From positions 983,748 to 1,047,747 of the forward strand of contig JAAOMT010000303.1 of assembly GCA_016748015.1 (NCBI GenBank): a stretch of 64,000 nt of DNA, in the 5' to 3' direction. Below are positions 59,241 through 64,000 of the stretch, piece by piece. The notes beneath the pieces were generated by a model that did no database searches, was not told where the DNA came from, and worked only from the letters and a program-made list of their open reading frames with translations. This stretch comes from Geosiphon pyriformis (lineage: Eukaryota; Glomeromycota; Glomeromycetes; Archaeosporales; Geosiphonaceae). Numbering within the stretch: position 1 is the stretch's first letter; every line of letters starts with the position of its first letter. The translations under genes were made by a program, and so were the position numbers.

Positions 59241-62028
59241 TAATTAATAAATAAAATCTAATTATTATCTAGTATACAGAATCAAATTAAGTAACTCAGA
59301 CTAGACATGACTTATATACTTATCATATGTGGCTAGCCATTTAGGCCAGACAAAACAACACTACACATTTATAAGAATCCTAATACTATTATTTAGGCCA
59401 GAAAAAAAAACATGGTTTATAATTACCAAAACTGATCATAAAAAATTTAATAATGCCAAAAGTCTAACTATACTATCTAACAACTTGGTTATTAAATTAC
59501 CAATCAGACCAAACATTATATTATTATCTTTTATCAAACCAGCTTTTTCTATTTTAGCTCTAAATTTAGATCTACTAAGCCAAACTATAAAACAATGTTT
59601 CTATACCAGCTAATTTATAAAATTAACAATTGTTATTAGAGATTCTTTTTTGGTTTTAAAAACTGTCATTGCTTTAGCACATCAAGCTTTTAGCACAAAA
59701 CTCTTACAGATTATAACATACAGATCTACATTTAATGAACATCTGAATAAAGTGTTCATCACAGAAAAAGAAAAAAAAAGAAAAAAGGTACAGACTTTAA
59801 CTAATGATTTTCAAAGACCAGAAAACTCCAACAATATTTTTTTATAAGATTCAGCATCTTTAATACAAGTAAAAACATAATCTTGAAGTTCTATTTTATC
59901 ACATAATAAATACAATATACTTGAATATCTTTTATTATACAATTTCTTTTTAACTATTACTGATAAATGTTTATATACAGCTTTTATTAAGTATATATAC
60001 AAATTGGCAGAATTTCTGTTAGTAAATTCAAACAATATATGCTGATTAAAATATCATATTTTTATAATAAACAGCCAATCTATGTTTTCAATTAAATTAT
60101 TTGACACTACTTTATAATTAAGACTGACTTTTTATTAAACACAACAAATAAAATAGTATATCTTACAAACAAAATATTAGACATTGCCAAAGACAGCCAT
60201 GTTATTAGCCATAATATAATATTTATGTACTCTATTTGACAGAAACAAAAAAAACCAGCAGTCTTACTTGCTATTTGATCTGTTTTTTTATTGTTTAGAA
60301 TTTTCAAATAATTCTTAATCTTTATTTATCTAACTAAAAGATTTTTATCTTTTATTAAATTTGTAATATGTTTTTTCTTTATCTAACAACAGTTGTAAAA
60401 GTCAGATACTATAAAACTTTCCTTAGCAACACAAGTATTAATAGTCACCTGGTTATTTAGATGCAAAATTACTATATAAAATAAAAAAACATACTTTAAA
60501 GACAAAGCAACAGTCTGCAATTTAGCTAAAGTTAATAATAAAAGACTATTTACTTCAACTTTAATGTCCATATTTACAGCTAAAAAATATGTAGCAATTC
60601 TACTGACAATATTAGCAGAACTTAAGTTTTTTAAAGAATTATTTATATATATCTTGATAGTATTAGACCAAATCTTATATAAGCATTTATGTATATCAAA
60701 AAACTCATCAAATTTCAGAACATTCAGACCATATAACATGCCAGTTTAAGCAGAATTAATTGAAGATGTTTCAATATTACACAGAAATTTTGACACCAAC
60801 TTAAACCAAGATGACACAGAATCTTTAAAATTTAAATTTTTCCAATGGTAAAATGTTTTTTAATTTATAATATTACTCTTTCTATCCAAAAGCCTATTAC
60901 CAAAAGCCATTTCAAATTTCTTTAAAAAGCATACTGAATTGTAGTAGAAAGACTTCTTTAAAATGTTTAACATTAAAAATCTTTTAAGATTATAAAATAT
61001 ATTGGGCAAATTATTATTCAGAAACAAATCATTGGCCAAAAAGTTCTTACCATTTCAGTTAAAAAATTATTAATAAGATTGATATACAGCTTTATAGAGT
61101 ATTGCAAAAGATTCAAAAAAGTTTAGTCTAAAATTTGCAAATCCAAAATTTTGTAACAGAACAGCCATTCAAAGATACTTGAAGCATTAAAAAAATTTAC
61201 CACAAATGCTAATTTGCTTTCAGTTTGTATTTGTTTAAATAACTTTAAACCATAAAGAGAAAGATAGTCTAATACTTTACTAAAAAAATCACATAATAAA
61301 TTGGCTTTAGATTTAAGACTTTTTCTAATCATAATGTCTCACTTATAATATATATTGAATGAGACAAAATTAAACTGAAATCTATATCTAAAAATAGGCT
61401 GTAAGATAGCTGACACCAAATAAAAGAACTGTTTATTCATAATAGATTTTTTAAGCACTACATTAACAAAAAATTGAATATTAGAATAAGTTTTAACCAA
61501 ATTTGGCTTTGACAATTTCTTAATTAATAAAAAGATTTTCAGATATCTGTGTACTTTATCTCTCTTGGCAATTAAAATTGGTAAGTCATTGATCTTTAAA
61601 AAAGCAATCTTAATATTTTGATTAATAAAAATAATTATTGTTTTTTTATTGTTTATTAAAATATTATTGATTATAAAAAATTCACTTACAATATTCAAAG
61701 CATATTGTATAAAAGTCTAACAATTCCCAATCCAAATTGTGTTATTTACAAATATACTAACAGCAAAAAAAAAATTATTTTATTATTATTCTCAATTCTG
61801 TCTGATTTGATTATAAACTTAGAATTAATTCAGTATTTACACAAATATTCATGTTTCTTAACTTTATACAAGAGTGGATCATAAAAATTCTCCAAAGAAG
61901 AAATGAAAATATTTCATCTTGATCTAACTCATTATGCATCTTATATCTATTTAAGAGACCAAAATTAATCATTACTCTATTAATTTTATTTTTATGTATA
62001 CTGCCAAAAAATTTTATAAATTAATCAC
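59241..62028 (-). mobile_element. LINE-E: 3' half of a LINE, interrupted by gypsy-1c
   Basis: The shared 3' tail with perfect palindrome TGGCTAGCCA lies at 59330-59339. It is followed upstream by RNase H and post-RNase H relics (60383-60739, with YINNSLKNLSSAN) and RT pieces (61339-61698, with PILIAKRDKVHRYLKIFL; 61123-61332). The polymerase loop reads FVNN (about 61755), so both Asp are lost. The copy breaks inside RT at 62028, where an LTR begins. The remainder should lie beyond the right edge of the window. Confidence 0.8.
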
Positions 62029-62898
62029 TGTTATAGGTGATTATTTAAGATATGGAAACAAATAACAAACCCATAATTTGGTACTTAATAGCTTGATAGT
62101 GTTGATAAATTTAAAAGTTTTTATATTTAAAGGTTTTTGTGGAGTTTTTTGTATAATAGATAGAAATTTAATGGTTTCAGTAGCTTTCTGGAATGGTAAT
62201 TCCATTAAATTTCTTTTTTCAGTATGGTGGCCAGTTTATTCTGGTAGTTATGTCTTTTTGGTAAGCTATTCTTAAATTTCTATATTCTATATTCTTATTT
62301 TTGGGCCTTTTACCAGACTATTCTTGATGTTAATTATTCAGCACTTAATCTTTTTAATTAATTAATAAATCAACAAACAACAAAAAAAAATAAAAAAAAT
62401 AAAAAAAATAAGAATTAATATTCTGTTAATAACTGTGATCAAGAGCTATTGTTTTAGTGTAATTAAGTATTAGATATTATTAACATAAACTGTTAATAAT
62501 AGATGAGTGGTAAAAATTTTTAATTAAACAACAATAACATAGATTGAATAATAATAAGTATGTTTATTGAATATTTTGGTGAATTTACTTTGGTTAATAG
62601 TAACTATCTATAAAATGAAAATTAATTAATAGATAAAAAAAAATGCTAAATTAAAACTAAATCAAATACTTTTTTTGCTTCTAATATTACTAATATATAT
62701 ACATAATTAGTATTATATAAGATTCTTGAAATCCTGCAATTTCTTCAGAAAAATTCTGAAATTCTAAAATTCTGGAATCTTGTAATTTTAAGTAAAGAAT
62801 CTTGGTATTCTGAAATTCTAGAATTTTTTTGTTATTATGCCTACTTTTGATTGGTTATTTTTTTAATTATATAATACTTCTGCTTTTTATAAGTAACA
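62029..62898 (-). repeat. Gypsy-1c 3' LTR (best preserved termini)
   Basis: On the plus strand it begins TGTTATAGGTGATTATTT and ends AAGTAACA, defining the family termini TGTTA/TAACA. The inner edge is followed by TTATTTCCTTCTTTTT, the complement of a polypurine tract. It aligns with the LTRs at 8430, 18353, 41172 and (inverted) 45748. Confidence 0.85.
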
Positions 62899-64000
62899 TT
62901 ATTTCCTTCTTTTTAATATTAAGCTCTATTGAAATCTTCTAAACTTTCTAAATTTCCTTTTTGAATTAGCTCTATAACTTCTTTTTTCAGAATTACTTTT
63001 GTAATTTTGGTCTGCAATTTTTCAAATTGAGTGTTGATTAATTCTTCTAATTGATTAATGATTACAGTATCCATTGTTGGGTATAATAATATTTTTGGTC
63101 TGTCTTAAAATTCTATTCATAATCAATATATGGCTCTTGTGTATGTGAATAAATTGTTTTTTTTAACAAGTTGTTCAATTTGTTATAATTAAATTAGATC
63201 AAATTTCTTTTTTGTTTTGTTAGTATATAAGTTTTTGATGCTTAACTGTTATTTCAACTGATAGTAACAAAAGTTCTTTGGATTTTGTTGTATCTATTGG
63301 CTTCAATTTTTTAAGATCAATTCATCTTTTGGTATTGATATTCTTGAATTTTTTAATGTTTTTTTTATTTTTCCCATTATTTTATTTACAGTATTTTTAA
63401 ATATGTGGTATTTGGAATATTGTTTTTTGGTTTGGTTTTTTTGTGATATCTCTTTGTTTTTATACTGTATTATGTATTTATTAATAGTGATTTTCAGGCT
63501 TGATTTTTGTTGTTAAATCAATTATAATAGTTGTTGTATAAGTAAGTAAATATTGTCAGTAATTTTCATCTTTTCTTGTTATTCTTGTTGTGTGTTTTGG
63601 TTCCTTATATACTGTTTTGGTAGCTCAATTTAATGTATTTGCTTCAATGATAATGATTGGTTCTAGATCTTGTGGAATTTTATCTGGTTTAATTAGTATT
63701 CTTTGTATTTCCAGTTGTGGAATATTATTGGTAAATGATAATGCTATATTGTAATATAATTTTAGTTGATTCCCATGTTCTGCTTTAGCTAAGATTTTGT
63801 TGTCTTATCTTAGTTTATAAGCTTTATTTCCTAGAATTTCTTCAATATAAAATAGTTTGTCCTATTTGAGGTCAAATTTTCTATTCCATTGTTTTTCTAC
63901 TTTGGTACAATATAAAAGTACTTTGTCTCCAATTTTGAATTTAACTGGTTTATTTGATAATTGGTTATCATGTTATTTTTTTTGTTTTTCTTGTAATCTT
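62899..64000 (-). mobile_element. Gypsy-1c internal region, 3' end, runs off the window
   Basis: It matches gypsy-1a 9200-9727 and about 10715-11250. Conserved blocks such as TATAAGCTTTATTTCCTAGA and CAATATAAAAGTACTTTGTC are shared. It lacks the roughly 1-kb segment present in 1a. This is the region after the integrase core; no open frame survives. Confidence 0.8.

Noticed and set aside
1-64000. CRISPR arrays, rRNA or tRNA genes
   Set aside because: No spaced direct repeats of CRISPR type, no conserved rRNA segments and no tRNA cloverleaf with intact arms were recognised. The tandem arrays seen are minisatellites without spacers.
1-64000. Mitochondrial origin of the AT-rich DNA
   Set aside because: Host genes have GT-AG introns and nuclear-encoded mitochondrial targeting, and the rest is nuclear-type retrotransposons; no mitochondrial genes are present.

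Overview
The window reads as nuclear DNA of a filamentous, early-diverging fungus. It is extremely AT-rich, its host genes have short GT-AG introns (65-215 bp), and it is packed with LINE and Ty3/gypsy relics whose protein families I associate with arbuscular mycorrhizal fungi (Glomeromycotina, Gigaspora/Rhizophagus type). That assignment comes from remembered family resemblance, not from a search.

Layout. 1-3690 is AT-rich DNA with no gene. 3690-20930 is a decayed plus-strand LINE (LINE-A) split at 8429/19135 by a minus-strand Ty3/gypsy element (gypsy-1a, LTRs 8430-9186 and 18353-19134). A probable solo LTR lies at 21636-22618. From 23107 to 30792 comes the only host-gene island: a disordered protein with KEN-box, RVxF-like and SxIP-like motifs (minus), the twin-CX9C protein Coa4 (minus), the mitochondrial primase-helicase Twinkle (plus, divergent from coa4) and prefoldin subunit 3 (minus, convergent with Twinkle). 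From 31133 to 64000 the DNA is again transposon relics: LINE-B (31816-38640, the best preserved), LINE-C, a deleted gypsy-1 copy (1b) ending in an inverted LTR, LINE-D (46629-58690) split by the plus-strand element gypsy-2 (49888-57570), LINE-E (59241-62028), and a third gypsy-1 copy (1c) running off the right edge.

How the parts relate. Coa4 (cytochrome oxidase assembly) and Twinkle (mtDNA replication) share a 352-bp divergent promoter and both serve mitochondria. The transposons record successive bursts. In two nested cases, removing the inserted element and one 4-bp target copy restores the target LINE reading frame exactly. Decay is dominated by C-to-T/G-to-A transitions. The two gypsy-2 LTRs differ at about forty sites, nearly all transitions. 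Premature stops fall where Gln, Arg or Trp is expected, and LINE catalytic Asp codons have become Asn by TG-to-TA changes. This is the expected trace of cytosine-methylation or RIP-like deamination.

Most noteworthy: gypsy-1 encodes a dUTPase domain plus a cysteine-rich module between protease and reverse transcriptase; gypsy-2 has a textbook TTTAAAC -1 frameshift site at its gag/pol junction and an unbroken 3'-terminal ORF of unknown function; LINE ORF1 and ORF2 overlap as TAATG; and gypsy-1a carries an unidentified, CpG-containing segment of about 1 kb with a seven-unit minisatellite.
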